The notes under the pieces: generated by a model
What the model saw: the letters and a program-made list of their open reading frames with translations, nothing else
Told to the model about the DNA's origin: nothing
Database searches by the model: none
Shown here: piece by piece, positions 7,521-14,749 of the stretch
Position numbering within the stretch: position 1 is the stretch's first letter
Layout: each line of letters opens with the position of its first letter
Assembly: GCF_000568405.1 (NCBI RefSeq)
Contig: NZ_ARZY01000013.1
Location: 1 to 64,000 of the forward strand
Direction: 5' to 3'
Length of the DNA stretch: 64,000 nucleotides
Source: Catenovulum agarivorans DS-2
GTDB taxonomy: Bacteria > Pseudomonadota > Gammaproteobacteria > Enterobacterales > Alteromonadaceae
Translations under genes and position numbers: made by a program

Positions 7521-10241
7521 CTAGTTTGCAACAGTAAGAACAAACACAGCAGCAGATTGCGCTGGAACTATTACAGTTAGCTGACCACTAGAACTAGCGC
7601 CAGCATCCGCTAAATCACTTAACTCGTCAGTATAAACAGCATTATCATGAGTCACATCAACTGTGACACTTTCATCTCCATCACTATAGTTAATTAAAAT
7701 GACTGCTTCGGTTCCAGTGCCCGTTCTAACTAATTTAAGCACCTCGTCACCGCCACTGCTTTGTACATTTAGTATACCTGTCGCAATTACCGAATGGTCA
7801 TTTCTAACTTGATATAAGTCACGGTAGTAATTTAATAATGAATCAGCATTCGCCAATTGCGCGGTTACATTGTTGCTTGCAACATTGCTAGATAAATCTC
7901 TAAATGGCGTGCCAGTGGTAAATCCGGCATTGTTAGTATCGTCAGTCCAACTCATTGGGGTACGAATACTCCAATCACCGGATAAATTATCCGCTGCGGC
8001 CAAACCAATTTCTTCACCGTAATAAGTGAAAGGATTAGATGAAGCTAATAAGTAAGTGGCTGCCGCCAATTTGTATTGTGCAACATTGCCTGATAATTGA
8101 TTCCATACACGATCACCTGCAAAGAAATCATGGTTGGCTAGAATCATCGGCATTTGGTCGGTATTCGACGCAGCTAACTCAGTTAATAATTCATCCCAAA
8201 CCACACCGGTATCTACCATGCCAAGAATGGCGTGGCCCGCACTAAAGTTAAATGCACGACCACAGGAATTGTCGTTGGCAAATGCCGCATACCCAGAAGG
8301 TGATTCACAAACGATATATCTATTGTCGTAAGACTCGATGGTGTCTTTCATGGTTTTCATAATCACATGGTTTTCAGGCTGATCTTCTAAAGCGTCTTTG
8401 CCGTTCTCAACCAACACACCAACGGCATCGAAACGGAAACCGTCCACGCCCATATTTAACCAAAACTTAAGATTATTTTGATGAAAAGCAATTACATCAG
8501 GATTGGTTAAGTCGAAATCAGGCATGCTGTCGGCAAATGCTGCATAATAAGCACCGCCCGGGCTTGAACGCCATGGATCACCACCCCAAATATTCCAACC
8601 TAATGGTTTGTCAGCTTGAATAATATACCAATCACGCTTGTCATTATTGGCAGACGACATTGCATCAGCGAATAGCGGGTTTTGATTACTTGAGTGATTA
8701 ATTACATAATCTAAAATAATTGCCATATCTCGATTATGCGCTTCAGCTAACAACGCCTTGAAGTCATCTAGTGAGCCGTAGTCACTTTCAATTTTGCGAT
8801 AATCAGTTGTCGCATAACCATGATCATTGTCAGAGCTTTCCATCATAGGCATTAACCAAATGGCGTCAATGCCATTGTCTTTTAGATAATCTAACCGGCT
8901 GATTAAACCTTGAATGTCACCTACGCCATCACCATCTGAATCTTGATAAGCGCGTACATAAATTTGTGCAAACTGCGCGCTATCTACCCAACCATCTGCT
9001 AGAGCTGAGCTTGTATCTGTCGTTGTGACATCAGATAAATCTAAGTTAGCAGATTGATTACCCAAGTTCTGTAACAGTGAATTGTAGGCTGCACGAGCAT
9101 CTGTTTCATTGTTATAAATAGTTGCTGTGTCTTGCACTATCCAAATGTCAGTGCCAAAACTGTTCGCTACAATTGATAGATCGCTATCCGTGCTCTTCAC
9201 ATCACCAAAGTGCATTATAAAATTAAAAGCGCTATTGGCATCTTCAATAGGCACCTGCCAAATTGCATAATCATCTTTTAGCTCGGCATATGGACGCGGC
9301 GCTTGCCAAGTGGTAGCAATTGAAGGGTCAATCGCATCCCCCCAAATATGCAATCCCCAACCAGAATAACTTTCACTGCTATGTAAATAATGAATATTTA
9401 ATGTACCAGCTTGGCCTAAACCAGATTCATCAGGCAAAGGGTCAACAATTTTTAGCATTTGCATTTGTGCACTGCCATCATCTTGATAACTGACACCAAT
9501 TCGATAAAGTGCATCTTCTTCAAAAGTAATTGAACCGTTATCTGGGTTGCCACCACAAGTGAGATCAACTGGTGCTGTATTGGCGCTAAGCGCAAAACCA
9601 CCGCAGTTAACTGCCGACCAATCTTCGCTGGCAACTTTGACCATCTGTTGAGCAAATGTGCCATCGAACTCAATTACATAAATGCCATCATGCAAGGTGA
9701 ATGGGTTAGTTGTGTCCCAGTCATCATTAAAACCACGTAAATAAAGAGCAGCTGGGGCAGTTGCGCTGGCTGCTAAGGTAAATTGTGGAGCTGGTTGACT
9801 AATGGTTATATTTAACGTTTGTTCGCTAGAAAATTCGCCATCATCGGCAGTGAATTTAATTTGATACTGCCCAGATTCGCTATAGGTTAAGGTGGTTTTT
9901 CCCGTATAAGCGCAATCAGTAATTGCAATTGGATTACTGCTATCACCCGCGTCGATTTCACAGGTTAAATTATCTTGCTCAGCATCTGAAATTGTCCAAT
10001 TGAGCTCTATTGATAAGCCTTGTTCTACCGTTGCACTATCAAGCATATCAACAGTTGGGGCTGTATTAGCTGGAGTTGGCGTAGGAGTTGGAGTTGGCGT
10101 AGGCGTAGGAGTCGGACTTGGTGCTGGAGTAGGTTCTTCAGGGGGGTCAATGTCGACTTTAGTGTCTTTACAAGCGGATAAACTCATCGTCAGTACTAAA
10201 ACAGAGCTTATCGCTATACAGCTTTTGGATAATTTGAACAT
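7521..10241 (-). CDS. Secreted GH13 alpha-amylase family lipoprotein
   Basis: 906 residues. A lipoprotein signal ends LSAC with Cys24, so the protein is probably an outer-membrane-anchored enzyme. A Pro-Thr linker (about 33-58) leads to an Ig/PKD-like domain (about 60-150), a starch-binding-type beta domain (about 155-265), and a pullulanase-associated domain (about 275-390, GTLNIHYLHSS). The GH13 barrel begins near residue 423 and carries a calcium-type DSDGDGVGD loop. The catalytic residues are Asp605 (GFRFDAV), Glu646 (VCESPSG) and Asp705 (NHDF). It should hydrolyse alpha-1,4-glucans at the cell surface; exact substrate (starch, maltodextrin, pullulan) is not decidable by eye. No other starch genes are adjacent. 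Confidence 0.9.
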   Translation of the reverse strand: MFKLSKSCIAISSVLVLTMSLSACKDTKVDIDPPEEPTPAPSPTPTPTPTPTPTPTPANTAPTVDMLDSATVEQGLSIELNWTISDAEQDNLTCEIDAGDSSNPIAITDCAYTGKTTLTYSESGQYQIKFTADDGEFSSEQTLNITISQPAPQFTLAASATAPAALYLRGFNDDWDTTNPFTLHDGIYVIEFDGTFAQQMVKVASEDWSAVNCGGFALSANTAPVDLTCGGNPDNGSITFEEDALYRIGVSYQDDGSAQMQMLKIVDPLPDESGLGQAGTLNIHYLHSSESYSGWGLHIWGDAIDPSIATTWQAPRPYAELKDDYAIWQVPIEDANSAFNFIMHFGDVKSTDSDLSIVANSFGTDIWIVQDTATIYNNETDARAAYNSLLQNLGNQSANLDLSDVTTTDTSSALADGWVDSAQFAQIYVRAYQDSDGDGVGDIQGLISRLDYLKDNGIDAIWLMPMMESSDNDHGYATTDYRKIESDYGSLDDFKALLAEAHNRDMAIILDYVINHSSNQNPLFADAMSSANNDKRDWYIIQADKPLGWNIWGGDPWRSSPGGAYYAAFADSMPDFDLTNPDVIAFHQNNLKFWLNMGVDGFRFDAVGVLVENGKDALEDQPENHVIMKTMKDTIESYDNRYIVCESPSGYAAFANDNSCGRAFNFSAGHAILGMVDTGVVWDELLTELAASNTDQMPMILANHDFFAGDRVWNQLSGNVAQYKLAAATYLLASSNPFTYYGEEIGLAAADNLSGDWSIRTPMSWTDDTNNAGFTTGTPFRDLSSNVASNNVTAQLANADSLLNYYRDLYQVRNDHSVIATGILNVQSSGGDEVLKLVRTGTGTEAVILINYSDGDESVTVDVTHDNAVYTDELSDLADAGASSSGQLTVIVPAQSAAVFVLTVAN

Positions 10242-10320
10242 GGGTCAATCTCGTTTTGTGTGCATGGTGTTAATAAAATGTCAAAAGTCAGTCTAGCTGC
10301 TTCTAATTAGAAAATCGCTA

Positions 10321-10334
10321 TGCATACGTATGTA
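10321..10334. promoter_or_regulatory. Candidate LacI-family operator
   Basis: TGCATACGTATGTA is a near-perfect palindrome centred on CG, the style of LacI/GalR-family sites; its core CATACGTATG is a perfect 10-bp palindrome. A second imperfect palindrome, ATGTAGCGGTTACAT, overlaps its right end. It lies 80 bases upstream of the amylase start, where a maltose-type repressor would act. The regulator is not in this window. Confidence 0.45.
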
Positions 10335-10395
10335 GCGGTTACATCGTGCTTGTACATTTTTAAACATTTAAACCCACTGTAAATTTGCACTTGTT

Positions 10396-10404
10396 TGTTA
10401 TAAT
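10396..10404 (+). promoter_or_regulatory. Capsule operon promoter, extended -10
   Basis: TGTTATAAT is an extended -10 element (TGnTATAAT) followed by the GC-rich GCGCGCC, 30 bases upstream of the kpsM start. No convincing -35 hexamer at the right spacing. No ops/JUMPstart element (GGCGGTAG) is visible upstream. Confidence 0.6.
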
Positions 10405-10434
10405 GCGCGCCGATTAGTCAGGAGAGCATACTTA

Positions 10435-11238
10435 ATGTCATTTCAGCCCGCCGAGCACAGAATTCAACGCAACCCAATCCAAGTGATGTGTGATGTGATC
10501 TTTGCGTTATTTTTACGCGAGCTGAAAACCCGCTTTGGCACTTATCGACTAGGTGTTTTTTGGGCACTGGCGGAACCAATTGCCCATGTAATTATCTTTT
10601 CAATTATATTTGGTGTGCGCGCGCGTGAAGGGTTTGGGGGCGTTGAAACGCCAATATTTATTTACACTGGAATCATGCCATTTTTACTATTTCAAAACTT
10701 ATTTACCAAATGCAAAAGTGCTTGTTCAGCAAATAGAGGCCTATTCCATTATCGCTATGTTAAACCAATTAATACCTATTGCGCGCGAACCTTATTGGAA
10801 ATAGGGATCTTTTTATTTACTTCAATAAGTTTATTTGCGCTGTTTTGGTGGGCGGGTTACCAAGTGGCTATTTACGATATTTTGAGCTGTTTAATGATAG
10901 TGATGTTATTAACTGTCTTTGCAACATCATTTGGCATGATAGCTTCTTTTGCGGTTGAGTTTTTCCCCGAGAGCGACAAATTTTTAGCTATTTTAATGAA
11001 GCCTATGATGTTTATTTCAGGGATATTTTTCACTTTAGACATGATCCCTGAAAAATATCATGTGTACTTAATTTGGAACCCAGTGCTACATGCAGTCGAG
11101 CTATTTCGAGCCGGCTTTATCGAAAACTTTACTTCAGAACATGCTAGCTTATGGTATTTGTTTTGTTGCGCTTTGGTGAGTTTGTTTATTGCACTGCGTT
11201 TATACCGCTCACATTGGACAAGGATGATAGCAACATGA
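10435..11238 (+). CDS. kpsM: Capsule polysaccharide ABC transporter, permease
   Basis: 267 residues with about six transmembrane helices, an ABC-2 type permease of the KpsM/BexB/CtrC family. The N-terminal FLRELKTRFGTYRLGVFWALAEP segment is characteristic. With KpsT it moves lipid-linked capsule polymer across the inner membrane. A GGAGAG ribosome-binding site precedes the ATG. Its stop overlaps the kpsT start (ATGA). It opens the capsule locus that runs to kpsS. Confidence 0.93.
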   Translation: MSFQPAEHRIQRNPIQVMCDVIFALFLRELKTRFGTYRLGVFWALAEPIAHVIIFSIIFGVRAREGFGGVETPIFIYTGIMPFLLFQNLFTKCKSACSANRGLFHYRYVKPINTYCARTLLEIGIFLFTSISLFALFWWAGYQVAIYDILSCLMIVMLLTVFATSFGMIASFAVEFFPESDKFLAILMKPMMFISGIFFTLDMIPEKYHVYLIWNPVLHAVELFRAGFIENFTSEHASLWYLFCCALVSLFIALRLYRSHWTRMIAT

Positions 11239-11882
11239 TTGAGTTGGAAAAAGTTACCAAATACTACCTAACTAAGCTAGGCAAAAAATATGTGTTACGA
11301 GATGTCACCTTTACTATACCCGAAGGGCGTGACGTTGCGATACTCGGGCCTAATGGCGCGGGTAAATCGACATTATTGCGTTTATTGGGCGGGATAGACT
11401 TTCCCAACAAAGGGGAAATACGCTCAAATAAACGTATTTCATGGCCGCTTGCGTTAGCTTCAGGTTTTCAAGGCAGCATGACAGGACGAGAAAACGTCGA
11501 ATTTGTTTGCCGTGTATATGGCAATAAACGCATTGCAAAAACCTGTGACTTTGTAAAAGACTTCTCTGAAATTGGTGACTATTTTGAGCTGCCGATTAAA
11601 ACCTACTCGTCTGGCATGAAATCTCGCTTGGCGTTCGCTTTAAGCATGGCATTTGACTTTGAACTGTATTTAATTGATGAAATAACCTCGGTTGGCGATG
11701 CGTCATTTCGTAAAAAGTGCGCTGAGTCTATGGCAGAAAAGCGCAAAAATGCCAACGTGGTTATGGTGTCGCATGACATGTCGACCCTACGAAAACAATG
11801 CGATATGTCGATAGTATTGCAAAATAAACAACTGTATTTATTTGACAATGTTGAAGATGGCATTCAACAGTATCAAAGTTAA
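11235..11882 (+). CDS. kpsT: Capsule polysaccharide ABC transporter, ATPase
   Basis: 215 residues, the KpsT/BexA/CtrD length. Walker A GPNGAGKST, the ABC signature YSSGMKSRLAFALS and Walker B FELYLIDEIT are visible, with an H-loop VSHDMS. The ATG at 11235 overlaps the kpsM stop; a longer in-frame reading from 11151 would lie inside kpsM and is rejected. It energises export of the capsule polymer together with KpsM. Confidence 0.94.
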   Translation: MIELEKVTKYYLTKLGKKYVLRDVTFTIPEGRDVAILGPNGAGKSTLLRLLGGIDFPNKGEIRSNKRISWPLALASGFQGSMTGRENVEFVCRVYGNKRIAKTCDFVKDFSEIGDYFELPIKTYSSGMKSRLAFALSMAFDFELYLIDEITSVGDASFRKKCAESMAEKRKNANVVMVSHDMSTLRKQCDMSIVLQNKQLYLFDNVEDGIQQYQS

Positions 11883-11916
11883 ATATTACCTTTTTACTAC
11901 AAATGTATAAATAAAT

Positions 11917-11925
11917 TGATATAAT
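11917..11925 (+). promoter_or_regulatory. Possible internal promoter before kpsE
   Basis: TGATATAAT forms an extended -10 box in the 84-base gap between kpsT and kpsE. Transcription from here would begin close to 11932, which argues against translation starting at the ATG at 11937 and favours 11967. Confidence 0.4.
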
Positions 11926-11966
11926 CTTGCGCTTTTATGACTGGAACTGAATTTAGTGGTACTTTA

Positions 11967-13151
11967 ATGGCACGGAAGTTAAAAAAGTTATTCCGTTCGC
12001 CCAAAGCCTTTTTGATAGACTCAATTGGCTTTAGGTTGGCAAAGGAAGGGGCAGATACATCATCAAAAATGGTGTTGTCTTTCCATTATGTTGCATGGCT
12101 TGTAGTGCCTGTTGTGGCATTGGCGATTTACTTGTTTGTAATCGCTAGTGACCAATATGAGTCTACCGCTACTTTAGTGATAAAAACCTCTGACGAGCCA
12201 AACCTTGCAGCTGGAGCATCTTTGCCTTTGTTGGGGATTGACGGTGGCCAGTCAAAAGATGCCTACCTAATTCAAAAGCACATTTTGTCGAAAGACATGC
12301 TTAAACATTTACAGCAAAATGTTCAATTAAGAGCGCACTTTAGCCAAACAAATGCCGACTGGGTAAGCCGATTATCGGCGGATGCAACCTTCGAAGATTT
12401 TTACCAATATTACTTAGACAAAGTGAATGTTGAATTTGATGATATTTCAGGGTTGATTAGTTTATCGGTTCGCACTTTTGAGGCCGACTATTCATACCTA
12501 GTTATCAACGAAATTATTCAACATGCCGAAGCGTTTATAAACCAATTAGGCCATCAAATAGCGTTGGAAGAAGTTGCTTTTGTTGAAAAAGAATTAAATC
12601 GCTCGCATGAAAACTTGTCTGACTTAACCGCTAAATTGACTCAATTTCAAAATAAACAACAAGTGTTCAGTACTGAACAACAAAGTACTGCGGTTTTGGG
12701 GAGCATTGCTGAACTTAATTCATTAATGATCAGCAAGAAAACCGAGGTAGAAGCATTATTAAGTTATATGAACCCAACCGCCGCCGAAGTGGTCACTTTA
12801 CAAAACCAAATTAAAGCAATTGAAACACAAATAACTGAGCAACAAAGCAAACTTATTAGTGATTCAGACACAGCACTAAACGAGTTGGATATTCAATACC
12901 GCAACTTAAAAATGCAAATAGACTTTGCTGCAGACGTATATAAAGCTGCGTTACTCGGATTAGAAACCACCCGAGCCGAAGTACATAAAAAACTTAAACA
13001 TTTGTTGGTGGTAGAGCACGCGACAGTAGCAGACGAAGCACTCTACCCCAGACGTTTTTATTGGTTTGTTACCCTAACCGTACTATTGGCAATGATGTAC
13101 GGCATATTGGTAATGGTACTGGCAACCGTAAAAGAGCATAAAGAAGACTGA
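11967..13151 (+). CDS. kpsE: Capsule export inner-membrane protein, KpsE/CtrB/BexC family
   Basis: About 394 residues of a polysaccharide co-polymerase-type protein: an N-terminal transmembrane helix (about 37-58), a periplasmic domain with long coiled-coil helices rich in Gln and Glu (about 190-350), and a C-terminal transmembrane helix (about 362-385). It links the KpsMT exporter to the outer-membrane KpsD channel. The N-terminus (ARKLKKLFRSPKAFLIDS) carries a basic/aromatic motif also present in two downstream glycosyltransferases. An upstream ATG at 11937 is possible but sits almost on a candidate transcription start. Its stop overlaps the kpsD ATG (TGATG). Confidence 0.88.
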   Translation: MARKLKKLFRSPKAFLIDSIGFRLAKEGADTSSKMVLSFHYVAWLVVPVVALAIYLFVIASDQYESTATLVIKTSDEPNLAAGASLPLLGIDGGQSKDAYLIQKHILSKDMLKHLQQNVQLRAHFSQTNADWVSRLSADATFEDFYQYYLDKVNVEFDDISGLISLSVRTFEADYSYLVINEIIQHAEAFINQLGHQIALEEVAFVEKELNRSHENLSDLTAKLTQFQNKQQVFSTEQQSTAVLGSIAELNSLMISKKTEVEALLSYMNPTAAEVVTLQNQIKAIETQITEQQSKLISDSDTALNELDIQYRNLKMQIDFAADVYKAALLGLETTRAEVHKKLKHLLVVEHATVADEALYPRRFYWFVTLTVLLAMMYGILVMVLATVKEHKED

Positions 13152-14731
13152 TGAAAAAACATTTAATACTTTTCGCGCTATTGTTTTTACCTTTTACGAC
13201 AATTGCACAAATTCAACAATCGCAGCAAACCCCAGTGTATGGTGATTGGTTGTTTAATGGCGACTTTGCTAACCAGTCTTTTAACGGTTTTAACCCAGAC
13301 TATCAATTAGCGATAGGAGATAAAGTTCGTGTGCAAATTTGGGGGGGCACTAGCCTAGACGCCATTTTTGAAATAGATAAACAAGGCAACATTTTTATTC
13401 CTAAAGTTGGGCCTGTGCAGGTGAGTGGGGTTAAAAATAGCCAGCTAAACCAAGTAGTAGTTAACCGAGTAAAGCAGGTTTTTCAAAGTAATGTGCATAT
13501 TTATGCAACGTTAGAAAGCGCCCAACCGGTAAAAGTATATGTCACCGGCCATGTTATGCAGCCTGGCTTATATGCAGGCTTGTCGTCTGACTCTATATTG
13601 TATTTTTTAGATAAAGCCAAAGGTATACACCCAACATCAGGTAGTTACTTAGATATTCGACTAATTAGAAGTGGCCAAGCGATTGAAACTTTTAATTTAT
13701 ACACCTTTTTAACCCAAGGTTTAATGACCCCGCATCAAATTCGCGACGGTGACACCATATTTGTAAGCCCACGTAAAAAACACGTCGCGGTAGACGGCTT
13801 AGTCGCCAAAGCAAGCGCAATAGAGTTTGCGCAAACGCAAACAAACCTAGCTTATATAAAACAAATGGTTAAACCACAACCAACTGTTACGCACGTACGA
13901 ATTTACCGCAACTCAGGTACAGAGCAATTTGTAGACTACCATGCAATTGATGAAGCTGACCAAGCTCCGTTATACAGTGGTGACAAGGTGGTATTTGTGT
14001 CAGACCAAAAAGCACGCTCAATTAGTGTAAGAGTAGAAGGTGAACACGAAAGTGAGCGCGAATACGTACTGCCACATGGCTCAACCTTAGCAGAATTGAT
14101 TAGCCAAATAGAGCTAAACAATTTATCTGATTTATCGGGTATTCAACTGTTTAGAGACAGTGTAAGAGCACGACAAAAAGAAATGTTGCAGTCGTCTTTA
14201 CAATCGCTTGAATCTAGCGTTTTGACTGCACGCTCAGACACTGCCGAAGCCGCTGCTTTAAGAGCAAAAGAAGCTGAACTGATTTTGCAATGGGTTGAAC
14301 GTGCCAAAAATATACAACCGCGCGGTCAAGTTATTTTGACAAATACAGACGTATTCAACGACATTCACCTAGAGCAAGGTGATATTATCCGCATCCCGAG
14401 CAAATCGTCACTGGTATTGGTACATGGTGAAGTGGTATTTCCGAGCGCAATTACCCATGAAGCTGACTCCACTGTGATTGACTATATAAACTCAGCTGGT
14501 GGTTACACCCAGAGTGAAGATTCAACTTACGTGATTGTTATGCATAAAAACGGTCAGTTTGAAAAGTATTTAGCTGAAGACACCAGCAAACTTAAACGCG
14601 CTAAAATTGTTGGCGGTGATGAAATATTCATATTGCCTAAAGTGGACACTAAGTACCTGCAATTTAGCAAAGATATAACACAAATTATTTACCAGATCGC
14701 AGTAAGTGCTGCGGTTGTATTGGGGATGTAA
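13151..14731 (+). CDS. kpsD: Capsule polysaccharide export protein, KpsD/Wza-like
   Basis: 526 residues with a cleavable signal peptide (about 1-19, FTTIAQ). A poly-export domain (YQLAIGDKVRVQIWGG, about 50-125) is followed by SLBB repeats (about 130-180, 270-320, 415-460). KpsD is the periplasmic/outer-membrane component completing the export path; Escherichia coli KpsD is of similar size. The signal peptide lacks a lipobox, as in KpsD and unlike Wza. Translationally coupled to kpsE. Confidence 0.88.
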   Translation: MKKHLILFALLFLPFTTIAQIQQSQQTPVYGDWLFNGDFANQSFNGFNPDYQLAIGDKVRVQIWGGTSLDAIFEIDKQGNIFIPKVGPVQVSGVKNSQLNQVVVNRVKQVFQSNVHIYATLESAQPVKVYVTGHVMQPGLYAGLSSDSILYFLDKAKGIHPTSGSYLDIRLIRSGQAIETFNLYTFLTQGLMTPHQIRDGDTIFVSPRKKHVAVDGLVAKASAIEFAQTQTNLAYIKQMVKPQPTVTHVRIYRNSGTEQFVDYHAIDEADQAPLYSGDKVVFVSDQKARSISVRVEGEHESEREYVLPHGSTLAELISQIELNNLSDLSGIQLFRDSVRARQKEMLQSSLQSLESSVLTARSDTAEAAALRAKEAELILQWVERAKNIQPRGQVILTNTDVFNDIHLEQGDIIRIPSKSSLVLVHGEVVFPSAITHEADSTVIDYINSAGGYTQSEDSTYVIVMHKNGQFEKYLAEDTSKLKRAKIVGGDEIFILPKVDTKYLQFSKDITQIIYQIAVSAAVVLGM

Positions 14732-14749
14732 AAGTAAGAAGTAATCTAT

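Noticed and set aside
10000-10296. 98-codon frame with a (Gly-Val)n tract on the plus strand
   Set aside because: It is the complement of the amylase Pro-Thr linker; the minus-strand reading has a lipobox, linker and GH13 catalytic residues.
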